Notes: generated by a model not told the origin, from the sequence alone. Shown: positions 32,190-40,949, counted from the first letter of the stretch. The stretch is 64,000 bases of DNA from Microbacterium sp. oral taxon 186 str. F0373 (GCF_000411455.1 NZ_KE150457.1:1452023-1516022); one strand, 5' to 3'. Numbers and translations are program-made.

Positions 32190-33020
32190 ATGGTCATGAT
32201 CCCCACGGTCGCGCTCAACGACGGCACGTCCTTTCCCGAGCTCGGTTTCGGCACCTACAAACTGCAGGGCGAGGACGGTGTCGCCGCGATCGAGGCGGCC
32301 ATCGGCGCGGGCTATCGCCTGCTCGACTCGGCCGTGAACTACGAGAACGAGACCGAGGTCGGCGAGGCGGTCCGCCGCAGCGGCATTCGCGACGAGCTCA
32401 TCGTGACGACGAAGATCCCGGGCCGCGACCACGGCTACGACCAGGCGATCCGCAGCGCCCACGCCTCCCTTGAGCGTCTCGGCCTGGAGCGCATCGATCT
32501 CTACCTCATCCACTGGCCGAATCCCAGCGTCGGCCGCTACGTCGAGACGTTCCGCGCGATGGTCGACTTGCGAAGCGAGGGCAAGGTCGGCTCGGTCGGT
32601 GTCTCCAACTTCACGCCGGCGATGCTCTCCCGGCTGATCGACGAGACGGGCGTGGTGCCGGCGGTCAATCAGGTCGAGATGCACCCGTACTTCCCCCAGG
32701 CCGCGCTGCGCGCCTTCCATGCCGCTCACGGCATCCGCACGGAGAGCTGGAGTCCGCTGGCCCGGCGCAGCGAGCTGCTCGGCGAGCACGTGGTCGCCGA
32801 TGTCGCCGCCGCGCACGGGGTCACGCCCACCCAGGCCGTGCTGCGCTGGCACACCCAGCTCGGCTCGACCCCGATCCCGAAGTCGGCGACGCCGGCGCGT
32901 CAGCGTGAGAATGCGGATGTCTTCGGCTTCACGTTGACCGATGACGAGATGGCGGCACTCAGCTCCCTGGAGCGGGGTCGTCTGTGGGGCGGGGACCCCG
33001 AGACGCACGAGGAGATGTGA
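32190..33020 (+). CDS. Aldo/keto reductase
   Basis: A 276-residue NADPH-dependent reductase of the AKR fold. The catalytic tetrad is visible: D in RLLDSAVNYENE, the tyrosine of NYENE, K in TTKIPG and H in IHWPNP. The NADPH-binding tail shows PIPKSATPARQRENADVFGF. Such enzymes reduce 2,5-diketo-D-gluconate, methylglyoxal or other aldehydes. It follows the HAD gene by 26 bases and is probably cotranscribed. Its end overlaps the convergent remnant on the other strand. Confidence 0.92.
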   Translation: MVMIPTVALNDGTSFPELGFGTYKLQGEDGVAAIEAAIGAGYRLLDSAVNYENETEVGEAVRRSGIRDELIVTTKIPGRDHGYDQAIRSAHASLERLGLERIDLYLIHWPNPSVGRYVETFRAMVDLRSEGKVGSVGVSNFTPAMLSRLIDETGVVPAVNQVEMHPYFPQAALRAFHAAHGIRTESWSPLARRSELLGEHVVADVAAAHGVTPTQAVLRWHTQLGSTPIPKSATPARQRENADVFGFTLTDDEMAALSSLERGRLWGGDPETHEEM

Positions 33021-33671
33021 GCTTCCGCGCGAGCAGGCGGTCGCATCCCACGACGACATAGCCGACCGCGACGAGCCCCACGGTCAGCCCGCCGATCCAC
33101 AGCGCGACGCCGCCGACCCCGTGTTTCGCGACGTTCATGAACGGGTACGGCACGCTCGTGCCGCCCGCGAGCCGGCCCCGACCGCGCTGTAGGTGTACGC
33201 GAACGCGACATACGCGAACGGGATGAGCACCCACAGCAGCGGGTCGTGGCGGCGCAGATGACCCTTGGGGACGAACAGCGCCCAGTCGAGGATCGGCGTG
33301 ACGATGTGGACGAGATTGTCGGTGAGGGTGAACGGCCGGTAGGTGCCCGGCTGGGTGAACAGCGCGGGCGCGAGCACGAAGAGGTAGATCAGCATCGTGA
33401 CGGTGATCGTCTGCATCACCGCCGCCGCCGCCCGGGGCGACGGGGTCGACGTTCCGCTCCAGCCGTCGTGCTGCGCATCGCGGAGTGTGGCGAGGGCGGA
33501 AAGGACCATCCATCCCAGACACAGCACGTTGCTCAGCACCGTGTAGTACAGGAAGGCCGACCAGTTGGGACTCGCCGTCCACAGCCCCGACACGCGGGCG
33601 ATGCCGATCACGATCACGAGCGCCGCCACGGCGCGGTAGCCGAAGGCGAGGATGCGTGAGCGCGCGATCAT
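32959..33671 (-). pseudogene. Pr6Pr-family membrane protein, frameshifted
   Basis: From 33671 one frame reads the usual N-terminal five helices (RILAFGYRAVAALVIVIGIA ... NLVHIVTPILDWALFVPKGH and PFAYVAFAYTYSAV) and then runs to an early stop. The adjacent frame supplies the expected end (GRLAGGTSVPYPFMNVAKHG ... GLTVGLVAVGYVVVGCDRLL). One missing base between 33179 and 33180 explains it: adding one base there restores the V-R-G-R-L continuity. The family is named for FAR-17a/AIG1-like integral membrane proteins of unknown function. A sequencing error remains possible. Confidence 0.75.
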
Positions 33672-33693
33672 TCGCTCGTGTGAGGGCTCACGC

Positions 33694-33912
33694 TCACAGT
33701 TGCGCGCCGTCGTCCCACGGGTCCTCGAGCTCAGGCGTGCGTCCGCGCCACGATTCGTACGCGATGAGCCAGCCGATCGAGACGATCACGGCCAACAGCA
33801 CGCCGAGCAGCACGTTCTGCATGATGAGTCCGAACAGCACTCCCGCGCCGAGCAGCACCACGGTTCCGATCAACCAGCCGATGCGGCCGCGTGGCCATCC
33901 TCTGTGGGGCAT
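33694..33912 (-). CDS. Small membrane protein, 72 aa
   Basis: Two hydrophobic helices (about residues 12-28 and 32-50) follow a short basic N terminus (MPHRGWPRGR), and the tail is acidic (TPELEDPWDDGAQL). No family recognised. It starts 22 bases after the frameshifted gene's start on the same strand, so the two could share a transcript. Codon use is typical of the window. Confidence 0.6.
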   Translation of the reverse strand: MPHRGWPRGRIGWLIGTVVLLGAGVLFGLIMQNVLLGVLLAVIVSIGWLIAYESWRGRTPELEDPWDDGAQL

Positions 33913-33940
33913 GGCACCAGCGTAGAAGGTCGGCCCGGTG

Positions 33941-34909
33941 TCATCGCCCGCGGTGGTCCTCCGGTGCGAAGCGGGGACCGCGGCGCGGTTCGAGCCGGCC
34001 GCTCAGCCCGATCAGTCTGATCACGCGTTGACGGTGCCCACGCCAGGGCTCCAGCAGCTCGAGCATCCCGTCGTCGTCGACGCGGCGACCGGTCAGGGCG
34101 TAGCCCACCTGGTGGGAGAGGTGGTAGTCGCCGACGCTGACGGCATCGGGATCGCCGAAGGCGCGGATGCGCATCTCCGCGCTGGTCCACGCCCCGATGC
34201 CGCGGAGGCCCGTCACGGCGCTGTCGGCGGATGCCGGGTCGCGAGCGGCCCGCTCGATCGAGGTGCGCCGGGCGGCCGCCTGCACGATCGTCCGCGACTG
34301 CGGCGGTTCGAGTCCGGCGCGGTGCCACGTCCAGCTCGGGATGAGGTGCCAGTCGGCCGGGGGCGCGAACATCGGCCGGGGCGTCGGGCCAGGTGCGCGC
34401 TCGCCGCACCAGGTGAGGATCATCCGCCAGGCGCCGAAGGCCTGCAGCCCCGTCACCTTCTGCTCGAACACGGCGCTGATCAGCGCGTCGAAGACGAGGT
34501 CGGTGCGACCGAGCCGCAGATCGCCATGCCGGTGATGGGTGTCGGAGATGAGCGGATGTCGGTGGGGTTCGAAACCGGCCGGGTCGTCGTCGGCGCCGCA
34601 CAGTCGCGGCAGCTGCTCCAGCGTCCAGGCGGCACCGGCCCCCCAGGCCGCGGCACGGACGCGGTCGCGGTCGATGCGCAACGCCAGGGTCGCAACACCC
34701 TCGGGCGTGCGCGTGGCCCGCCAGATCACACCCTGGTGCTCGAGCTGCGACGGATCATGCGCGCCGCGCTGCTGGGGGCGCACGGCGCGCGCGACGTCGG
34801 TGGGTACGCGCGGCCGGTACTCGCTTTCGAGGGGTCGAGGGGAAGGCTGACGCGGGTCGCGTGTCGCCGGCGGCGCAGCGCGCAGCGGCATCCTCTCCCG
34901 CGTGGTCAT
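33941..34909 (-). CDS. DNA-3-methyladenine glycosylase, AlkA-like
   Basis: A 322-residue base-excision repair enzyme with the helix-hairpin-helix/GPD fold. The hairpin motif is LRGIGAWTSAEM and the catalytic aspartate is in AVSVGDYHLSHQVG, both at about residues 235-265. The upstream signature DLVFDALISAVFEQKVTGLQ is typical of the actinobacterial branch that has lost the Ada domain. It removes alkylated bases such as 3-methyladenine. Start ATG at 34907-34909. Confidence 0.88.
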   Translation of the reverse strand: MTTRERMPLRAAPPATRDPRQPSPRPLESEYRPRVPTDVARAVRPQQRGAHDPSQLEHQGVIWRATRTPEGVATLALRIDRDRVRAAAWGAGAAWTLEQLPRLCGADDDPAGFEPHRHPLISDTHHRHGDLRLGRTDLVFDALISAVFEQKVTGLQAFGAWRMILTWCGERAPGPTPRPMFAPPADWHLIPSWTWHRAGLEPPQSRTIVQAAARRTSIERAARDPASADSAVTGLRGIGAWTSAEMRIRAFGDPDAVSVGDYHLSHQVGYALTGRRVDDDGMLELLEPWRGHRQRVIRLIGLSGRLEPRRGPRFAPEDHRGR

Positions 34910-34965
34910 GCCGTCACCCTATGTCAGGGCCTCCGACATCCCGACGCGCGCGGCGTGGATGCGGA

Positions 34966-35703
34966 TCAGAAGCGGTCGGGCGAGGGGGCGCCGTGGCCAT
35001 AGCGGATGACGACGTCGGCGTGGCGGTCGAAGCGGTAGCCGATGCCGCGGACGGTGCGCACGATGTCCTCGTAGCGGCCGAGCTTGGAGCGCAGGCGGCG
35101 CACGTGCACGTCGATCGTGCGTTCGCCGGGTGCCTCCTCGGCATCCGCGTGGCTCCAGAGCGACGACACCAGCTCGGCACGCTCGATCGTGCGGCCCTCG
35201 CGGAGCACGAGGTACTGCAGCAGCTCGAACTCCTTGAAGGTGAGCTGCGCGGTCTCGCCCTCGATGTGCACGCGGCGGCGGGAGATGTCGATCGTCACCC
35301 CTCCGGGAACGTGGTCGTCCTCGGGCTCGTCCTGCTTCGTGCGGGCGACGGCGCTCGGCTCGTGGAGCGCGAGGCGCACGACGTCGACGTCACGGCCACC
35401 GGCGGACGCGGGGGCCAGGGCGACCGTGGCATAGGTCTCGGCGTGGGGGGCGAGTTCGCCGAGCGTGCGGCGCAGAGCTTCGACGAGCGTGGAGAGCGAG
35501 ACGCCGTCTGCCGCCGCCTTCGCCTCGTCGATGCCGACGTAGAGAGCGAAGCCGCGCGGCGCGGTGCCGACCGGGACGGTGCCGGTGGCGGGGGTCGCCG
35601 CGCTCGCGGCCGGGGCGGCCACGGCGGGACGCTGCGGCACGTCCGAGACGGCGCGCAGGTGACGGACGGGAGCGGGCGAGGCGAGAAGAGCGGTGTTCGA
35701 CAC
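34966..35703 (-). CDS. OmpR-type winged-helix regulator without receiver domain
   Basis: A 245-residue protein. The last 100 residues are a PhoB/OmpR winged helix (RRVHIEGETAQLTFKEFELL, then RAELVSSLW, ERTIDVHVRRLRSKLG and IVRTVRGIGYRFD), while the N terminus is alanine/proline-rich, followed by a short alpha/beta part (FALYVGIDEAKAAADG) in place of the receiver. The phospho-acceptor aspartate is absent, so it is not a standard response regulator. GTG at 35701-35703 is chosen because AAGGA lies 7 bases upstream. A strong promoter lies about 330 bases upstream. Confidence 0.75.
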   Translation of the reverse strand: MSNTALLASPAPVRHLRAVSDVPQRPAVAAPAASAATPATGTVPVGTAPRGFALYVGIDEAKAAADGVSLSTLVEALRRTLGELAPHAETYATVALAPASAGGRDVDVVRLALHEPSAVARTKQDEPEDDHVPGGVTIDISRRRVHIEGETAQLTFKEFELLQYLVLREGRTIERAELVSSLWSHADAEEAPGERTIDVHVRRLRSKLGRYEDIVRTVRGIGYRFDRHADVVIRYGHGAPSPDRF

Positions 35704-36106
35704 GGGAATGTCCTTCGGGGCGGAACCCGGGGCGTGCGGCCCAGGAGCGGGTTCGGGTGTGTGTTGCGTGAGGCCCGGTGCGAGATCCGCATCGGATGGG
35801 ATGCGAGGGCCTGTGCGAGACAGCCGGCGTTCGCGTTGTGCGCGGCGCGGTGCTCGGGGGGTGGCGGCCGGCTGACGGAGGTGGGTCAGCGTCGGCGGGC
35901 GCACCCGGCGGGGTTCACCGTCAGTGGCACATTCGGCAACACATGGCAACGCGCGGCATCATCATGATGCCGGCATGTCCGTTCGCCTCCAGGGCGGACA
36001 GAGTGCGTGCGTTGTCAGTCATGGGCCTGATTATGACGAATCGCGTCGCGATGTGTCAAACCGCACGGATGCCGCCGTCACAAGATGACGGAATGTGACA
36101 GAGTGC
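35704..36106. other. Long intergenic region / leader
   Basis: 403 bases without a credible gene. It holds a strong minus-strand promoter (36030-36059), two inverted repeats (GGCATCAT/ATGATGCC around 35963; CCGTCA/TGACGG at 36075-36091) and a roughly 320-base stretch that would be the 5' leader of the winged-helix gene. Confidence 0.6.
36030..36059 (-). promoter_or_regulatory. Sigma-70-type promoter of the winged-helix gene
   Basis: On the minus strand TTGACA (36054-36059) and CATAAT (36030-36035) are 18 bases apart, the best consensus promoter in the window. Transcription would start near 36023 and leave a leader of about 320 bases before the GTG at 35703. Confidence 0.65.
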
Positions 36107-36688
36107 ATGGTCGTGAACGCCCCGACGACGCCGCCCGCCCGCATCCGCATCGTCGGGACCTCGGGCTCGGGCAAGTCGCGGCTGGCGGAGGACGTCGCGG
36201 CGCGGATGCATATCGCCCGGCTCGAACTGGACGCTGTGTTCTGGGATGCGGGGTGGACCTACCGCAACCTCGAGGAGGCTCGGGGACGCGTGCGAGCGTT
36301 CCTCGCCGCGCACCCCGAGGGGTGGGTCGCGGACGGCAACTGGAACTCACGGCTGGGCGGTCTCATGGAGCCTGGTACCGCCGGCGGGGCCGACGTCGTG
36401 GTGTGGGTCGACCACCCGCGTCGCGTCGTGATGTGGCGGGTGCTCCGGCGAACCCTTCGTCGCGGCATCCTGCGCGAAGAGCTCTGGCACGGCAACCGCG
36501 AGAGCGTGCGCTCGTGGCTGAAATGGGAGCCGGAGGACAACATCATCCGCTGGGCCTGGACGAGCTATCCGGGCATGCGCCGGCGGATGGAGGCACGGAT
36601 CACCGCGGGCGACCCCGTGCGGCGGCTGCGGGGCCAGCGCGAGGTCGACGACTGGGTGCGCTCGCTTGCCGCCGGTCCCGCGGCGTAG
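36107..36688 (+). CDS. P-loop kinase, topology-modulation/adenylate kinase-like
   Basis: A 193-residue ATP-binding protein: IVGTSGSGKSRLAEDVAARM is the Walker A loop, then the aspartate-lined LELDAVFWDAGW, the WVADGNWNSRLGG segment and VVVWVDHPRRVVMWRVLRRT, all shared with the FlaR/DNA topology modulation family. The name is historical; members resemble shikimate or adenylate kinases and the substrate is unknown. ATG at 36107 is preferred to in-frame GTG codons at 36095 and 36113; none has an obvious ribosome-binding site. Confidence 0.78.
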   Translation: MVVNAPTTPPARIRIVGTSGSGKSRLAEDVAARMHIARLELDAVFWDAGWTYRNLEEARGRVRAFLAAHPEGWVADGNWNSRLGGLMEPGTAGGADVVVWVDHPRRVVMWRVLRRTLRRGILREELWHGNRESVRSWLKWEPEDNIIRWAWTSYPGMRRRMEARITAGDPVRRLRGQREVDDWVRSLAAGPAA

Positions 36689-36744
36689 CCCCGCGCCCGT
36701 CCCATCCCCGCCCCGCCCCCTGCGCCCCGGCGTAGCGTAGAGAT

Positions 36745-37056
36745 ATGACAGAAACCGCCGACGAGCTGTCGTTCAGCAACGAGCCCGACGCGTCGCGCTA
36801 CACGCTGCGCCGAGGGGAGCAGATCGTGAGCGCGCTGGACTACCGCGACGACGGCCGCACCGTCGCGATGACGCGGGCGTACACCGTGCCGACTTTCCGG
36901 GGTCACGGCTACGCGGCAGAGGTCGTCTCCCGGGCCGTCGACGACGTCGCCGCTCGAGGCGATCGCGTCATCAGCCCGGTGTGCTGGTATGTCGCCGACT
37001 GGTTCGCGGCGCATCCCGAGCGCCGGTCGCTGTTGGCGCCTCCGCGAGGGGCGTGA
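36745..37056 (+). CDS. YjdJ-type GNAT acetyltransferase, 103 aa
   Basis: A short acetyltransferase of the COG2388 group: YTVPTFRGHGYAAEVVSRAV is the acetyl-CoA loop (RGHGYA) and ISPVCWYVADWFAAHPE with the conserved cysteine-proximal strand follows. Only half the length of ordinary GNATs, which is normal for this group. Substrate unknown. Confidence 0.82.
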   Translation: MTETADELSFSNEPDASRYTLRRGEQIVSALDYRDDGRTVAMTRAYTVPTFRGHGYAAEVVSRAVDDVAARGDRVISPVCWYVADWFAAHPERRSLLAPPRGA

Positions 37057-37154
37057 CCGATCGTCTCCTAGCTTCCCGCCGCCGGCCCCGTCAAGGGTCT
37101 GGCCGGTCGCCGCACGGCCCCGCACAGTGGGGACGACCGATGTGAGGAGAAGCC

Positions 37155-37394
37155 ATGAGCACCGATCGAGATGAACTCCCGGACGGCGTGGTCAATGCCG
37201 AACCGGCCGGAGGCTGGGAGAGCGGGGACGTCGCCGATGACGAGACGCGCGCGGCCTCCGAGCGAGCCGGAGAAGCCGTGGACGGTGCGCCCGACGGGTT
37301 CGTGGAGAGCGCGGAGATCCAGGCCGGACTCGATCCCGACCTGCGCACCGACGAGCAGGCTAGCGACGACGAGGACGAGGAGGCGCTGCGATGA
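37155..37394 (+). CDS. Small acidic hypothetical protein, 79 aa
   Basis: Highly acidic and probably disordered: clusters such as ADDETR, DEQASDDEDEE. GAGGAGAAG just before the ATG is an excellent ribosome-binding site, and the stop overlaps the next start by ATGA, so this is very likely a real gene in a two-gene unit. No family recognised. Confidence 0.6.
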   Translation: MSTDRDELPDGVVNAEPAGGWESGDVADDETRAASERAGEAVDGAPDGFVESAEIQAGLDPDLRTDEQASDDEDEEALR

Positions 37395-37639
37395 GCGACG
37401 CGGACGACACCACGCCAGACGGGGCGCAGGATGAGCCCCGTCTCGACCTTCACTCGACATCGGATCAGGAGCGCCTCGATGGGCTGATCGCCCAGCTGCG
37501 CGCCGACGTCGCCGGTCAGAACGCGGCCACCGTCGACAAGGCCGTTCGCGGTCGCCTCGCCGAGACCGGGGTACCCGCCGAGGAGGAGGTCATCCTCGCG
37601 CTGATCGCCGAGCTCGCAGCGGACGAATCCGCGGACTGA
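37391..37639 (+). CDS. Small hypothetical protein, 82 aa
   Basis: Begins by ATGA overlap with the previous gene. Mostly charged helix (QERLDGLIAQLRADV, EEEVILALIAELAADE). No known family; coupled translation with its acidic neighbour suggests they act together. Confidence 0.6.
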   Translation: MSDADDTTPDGAQDEPRLDLHSTSDQERLDGLIAQLRADVAGQNAATVDKAVRGRLAETGVPAEEEVILALIAELAADESAD

Positions 37640-37669
37640 GCGCACGCGGCGGGCGCCCGTCGACGCGCG

Positions 37670-38527
37670 TCACTGCTCCGACAGCCACCGGCCCAGCTCC
37701 CGGGCAGTCGGTTCCGCCGTGCGGATGAGCGTCTCGTGACGGTGGCCCTCGACGACGAAGCCGCGCGAGTCCGGGATGGCGGCGACGACCTCATCGAACC
37801 ACTCGGGGGGAACGACGACGTCGGATTCGCCCCGCACCATGAGGGTGGGTGCCGAGACCCGAGCGTAGGCGGCTTCGGGGCGGTGGGTGAGCATCGCCCG
37901 CATCTTGCGCCGGAGGTTCGGTCCCGCCCGCAGATACTCGCGGGCACCCAGCAGCAGCACCTTCGGGCTTTCTCCCCAGAGATCGCGCGCCAAGCGCCAC
38001 AGCTGACGTAGCGCGCGGCGGCGATGGCGGTCGACGGTGGGGGCGACCAGGACGAGGCGGTCGACCGTGTCGGGGTGTCGGGCCGCGGTTTCGGCGACGA
38101 CCTGCGTGCCCATCGAGTGCCCGAGCAGCACGACCGGACCGCGTCCCAGATGGCGCAGATACGCCGCGACGAGGTCGGCCATGCGCTCGATCGTGGGCGT
38201 GCGCGTCGGCTCCGGGGCGTCGCCGTAGCCGGGCAGGTCCAGGGCCACCACGAGCGCTTCGTTCTCCAGGTGGCGCACCAGATCTGCGAACACCTTGCGG
38301 CCCATGCCGATCCCGTGCACCAGCACCACCGTGCACGCCGACGCGGCATCGCCGCGACGCTCCGCCACGACGCTCGCGCCGCCGTGTGCGAAAACCTCGA
38401 TGCGCCCGGCATCGGTGGGCACGCCCGTGATCTCGTCGATCGCGCGATCGACGGCATCCGTCAGCTGCGAGACTGCCTCCGCGGCGGCATCCACGGGAGA
38501 CTCGGGCGTTCGGTCGGCGCAGTGCAT
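37670..38527 (-). CDS. Alpha/beta hydrolase
   Basis: A 285-residue hydrolase with the nucleophile elbow LLGHSMGTQVV (serine), the oxyanion segment VLVHGIGMG, an aspartate in SDVVVPPEW and the catalytic histidine in GHRHETLI. The fold is complete and no signal peptide is present. Substrate unknown; esterase, lipase or ring-cleavage product hydrolase are all possible. Confidence 0.88.
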   Translation of the reverse strand: MHCADRTPESPVDAAAEAVSQLTDAVDRAIDEITGVPTDAGRIEVFAHGGASVVAERRGDAASACTVVLVHGIGMGRKVFADLVRHLENEALVVALDLPGYGDAPEPTRTPTIERMADLVAAYLRHLGRGPVVLLGHSMGTQVVAETAARHPDTVDRLVLVAPTVDRHRRRALRQLWRLARDLWGESPKVLLLGAREYLRAGPNLRRKMRAMLTHRPEAAYARVSAPTLMVRGESDVVVPPEWFDEVVAAIPDSRGFVVEGHRHETLIRTAEPTARELGRWLSEQ

Positions 38528-38680
38528 GGATCGAGAGTAGTGATGCGCGGCGCGTGCCGACGGCTCCCGGCGGATGGAGTGTGAAACGATGAGGCATCCG
38601 CTCCTGAGCGCGTGAGGACTCCGTCGGAACGGTCACGTCGACGCAACGTCGGTGCGGAGCTTGCCAGGGGAAAGGCGCAG

Positions 38681-39700
38681 ATGGCTGATCAGTCCGGCCG
38701 AGGGTGGGCCAAACCCAGTATCTACGACGTGGCGAATCACGCCGGCGTCTCGCACATGACCGTTTCGCGCGTGCTCAACGGTCATCCCAACATCCGCGAA
38801 TCCACCCGCGTGCGCGTCCTGCAGGCGATCGACGAGATGCAGTACACGCGCAGCTCCATCGCTCGCGCCCTCGCGACGAGCAAGTCCATGCGCATCGGTG
38901 TTCTCGTCGACAGTCCGGTGCAGTGGGGGCCGAACAGCACCCTGCGCGCGATCGAGGAGGCCGCCCGCGCGAGCGCGTACTCGGTGAGTGTCTTCTCGAC
39001 GTCCGACGAGGATGCCGCGACGATCTCGACCGGCATCGCCGATCTCGTGGCGCAGGGCATTGACGCCCTGTGCGTCATCGCGCCGCGCTCGTCGGCGCTG
39101 GAGCTGTTCCGTGAGCACAGCTCGAACATGCCCACGCTCGTGATCAAGGCCGAGCCCGATCCCCACCTGCACACGGTGGCCGTCGACCAGTACACCGGCG
39201 CGCGCATGGCCGTCGCGCACCTCATCGGACTCGGCCACCGCACGATCGCTCACGTCGCCGGTCCCCTGGACTGGTACGACGCGCGCGCCCGCTGGCAGGG
39301 GTGGCGCGATGAGCTGGAGGCGGCAGGGCTGGGGGAAGGTCCGATGGTGCAGGGGGATTGGACCTCTGACCGCGGCTATGAGATCGGACGGTCCCGACAG
39401 CTCGCCGGGGCCACGGCCGTCTTCGCCGCCAATGACCAGATGGCTCTGGGGGCCGTGCACGGCCTCGTAGAACGGGGCCTACGCGTTCCCGAGGACATCA
39501 GCGTCGTCGGATTCGACGACCTGCCCGACGCCCGTCATTTCCTGCCGCCGCTGACGACGGTGCGGCAGGACTTCGCGTCTCTCGGTGCCCTCGCGCTCCG
39601 GCTGATCATCGCCGCCATCGACGGGGACGACACCGCGATGCATGCCTTGATCGCCCCGGAGCTGGTGCTGCGCGCATCGACCGCAGCCGCCGTCCGCTGA
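38681..39700 (+). CDS. LacI family regulator, probable arabinose repressor
   Basis: A 339-residue repressor: helix-turn-helix SIYDVANHAGVSHMTVSRVL at residues 13-32, hinge helix with ARALATSKS, and a periplasmic-binding-type effector domain (IGVLVDSP, FAANDQMALGA, ISVVGFDDLPDARHFLPPLT). It lies directly upstream of the arabinose ABC/ara genes in the same direction, with a LacI-type palindrome in the 193-base gap, so its natural target is this cluster and probably itself. The ligand is likely an arabinose-related sugar; inference from context. AAAGG precedes ATG at 38681. Confidence 0.9.
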   Translation: MADQSGRGWAKPSIYDVANHAGVSHMTVSRVLNGHPNIRESTRVRVLQAIDEMQYTRSSIARALATSKSMRIGVLVDSPVQWGPNSTLRAIEEAARASAYSVSVFSTSDEDAATISTGIADLVAQGIDALCVIAPRSSALELFREHSSNMPTLVIKAEPDPHLHTVAVDQYTGARMAVAHLIGLGHRTIAHVAGPLDWYDARARWQGWRDELEAAGLGEGPMVQGDWTSDRGYEIGRSRQLAGATAVFAANDQMALGAVHGLVERGLRVPEDISVVGFDDLPDARHFLPPLTTVRQDFASLGALALRLIIAAIDGDDTAMHALIAPELVLRASTAAAVR

Positions 39701-39737
39701 GGCTGTCTTCCTCCGCCGCGGGGCGTCACTGTTCGCG

Positions 39738-39758
39738 GTAACAAAAGAGTAACGAAAG
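39738..39758 (+). promoter_or_regulatory. Tandem GTAAC-AAAG boxes upstream of the arabinose promoter
   Basis: GTAACAAAAG (39738-39747) and GTAACGAAAG (39749-39758) are 11 bases apart, one helical turn, and end 22 bases before the presumed -35 box. This is a plausible site for an activator; none is identified. Confidence 0.4.
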
Positions 39759-39779
39759 GCTCGGGGGAGTCGATGCCAC

Positions 39780-39809
39780 TTGTGCTCGGGAATTGTTAGC
39801 GCGCACAAT
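39780..39809 (+). promoter_or_regulatory. Promoter of the arabinose ABC operon
   Basis: TTGTGC (39780-39785) and CACAAT (39804-39809) are 18 bases apart; the -10 lies inside the LacI-type operator, so repressor binding would block RNA polymerase. Confidence 0.5.
39792..39809. promoter_or_regulatory. LacI-type operator
   Basis: ATTGTTAGCGCGCACAAT: an 18-base imperfect palindrome with central GCGC (ATTGT..GCGC..ACAAT), the form of LacI-family sites. It lies between the regulator gene and the ABC transporter genes. Confidence 0.75.
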
Positions 39810-39893
39810 CGGAGTGCAGCATCCCATGCGCCCCCCGGGGCACCACACACATCCACCGCAACCGTCGCGGCGGACTCTCAAGGAGGAGAAAGA

Positions 39894-40910
39894 ATGGACA
39901 TCAGCAAGCGCGGATTCCGTGGACTGCTCACGGTCGCAGCGGCCGGCGCCATGGTCGTCGGGCTGAGCGCGTGCTCGGGTGGCGCAGAGCCCGCCGGCAG
40001 CGGCAGCGCCGCAGCCGGTGGTGACAAGCCCATCACGGTCGGATTCGTCGCGGTCGGCCCCGAGGGCGGCTGGCGCAACGCCAACGAGCAGGCCATCAAG
40101 GACGCGTTCACCAAGGACGCGGGCTTCGACCTCAAGTACGCTCCGGCGGCCAGCCCCAGCGACCAGAAGTCGCAGCTCGACGCGTTCTCGACCTTCGTCA
40201 ACGACGAGGTCGATGTCATCCTCCTCACGGCGACCGAGGCATCGGGCTGGGAGGACGAGCTGAAGAAGGCCAAGGAGGCCAACATCCCCGTGATCCTGCT
40301 GGACCGCGGTGTCGACGCCTCCGCCGACCTGTACGTCACGCGCATCGCGCCCGACAACAAGCAGGTCGCCAACTCGGTCGGCGAGTGGGCCGCCACGACG
40401 TTCCCGAGCGGTGCGAACTACTTCGTGCTCGAGGGCGTTCCCGGCCTGTCGGTCGTCAACGAGCGCAACGAGGGCTTCGACGCCGCGATCGCCGGCAAGT
40501 CGGGCTGGAACAAGGTCGGCGCACAGACGGCCAACTGGAAGACCGACGAGGGCAAGTCCGTCATCGAGACGGTCCTCAAGGCCAACAACAACAACATCCA
40601 GTTCATCTTCGCCCAGAACGACGAGATGGGCATCGGCGCGGCGCAGGCCGTGAGCGCGGCGGGCCTCAAGCCCGGCACCGACGTCAAGATCGCGACGATC
40701 GACGGCACCAAGGGCGCGCTGGAGGCGCTGGCGAAGGGTGACCTGAGCTTCGTCGCCCAGTACAACCCCTTCTTCGGCACCGACGCGGTCGACGCCGTGA
40801 AGAAGGCCCTCGCGGGCGAGAAGGTCGACTCGACCATCATCGTCAAGAGCGCCACGTTCGACTCGCCCGAGGCGGCCCAGAAGGCGCTCGACCAGGGTCT
40901 CGGCTTCTAA
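39894..40910 (+). CDS. ytfQ: Sugar-binding lipoprotein of an ABC importer (YtfQ type)
   Basis: A 338-residue binding protein: signal peptide with lipobox LSAC (lipidated cysteine about residue 27), then a two-domain periplasmic-binding fold. VGFVAVGPEGGWRNANEQ, VDVILLTATEASGW, IPVILLDRGVDASADLYVTR and FAQNDEMGIGAAQA match YtfQ, the galactofuranose/arabinofuranose-binding protein. The ara genes downstream favour L-arabinose as substrate. AAGGAGGAG (39880-39888) is an excellent ribosome-binding site. A hairpin between this gene and the ATPase gene would favour its higher expression. Confidence 0.92.
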   Translation: MDISKRGFRGLLTVAAAGAMVVGLSACSGGAEPAGSGSAAAGGDKPITVGFVAVGPEGGWRNANEQAIKDAFTKDAGFDLKYAPAASPSDQKSQLDAFSTFVNDEVDVILLTATEASGWEDELKKAKEANIPVILLDRGVDASADLYVTRIAPDNKQVANSVGEWAATTFPSGANYFVLEGVPGLSVVNERNEGFDAAIAGKSGWNKVGAQTANWKTDEGKSVIETVLKANNNNIQFIFAQNDEMGIGAAQAVSAAGLKPGTDVKIATIDGTKGALEALAKGDLSFVAQYNPFFGTDAVDAVKKALAGEKVDSTIIVKSATFDSPEAAQKALDQGLGF

Positions 40911-40949
40911 GCACGAGCAGCAGTCACCCCGAGCCCGCTCGGACAGAAC

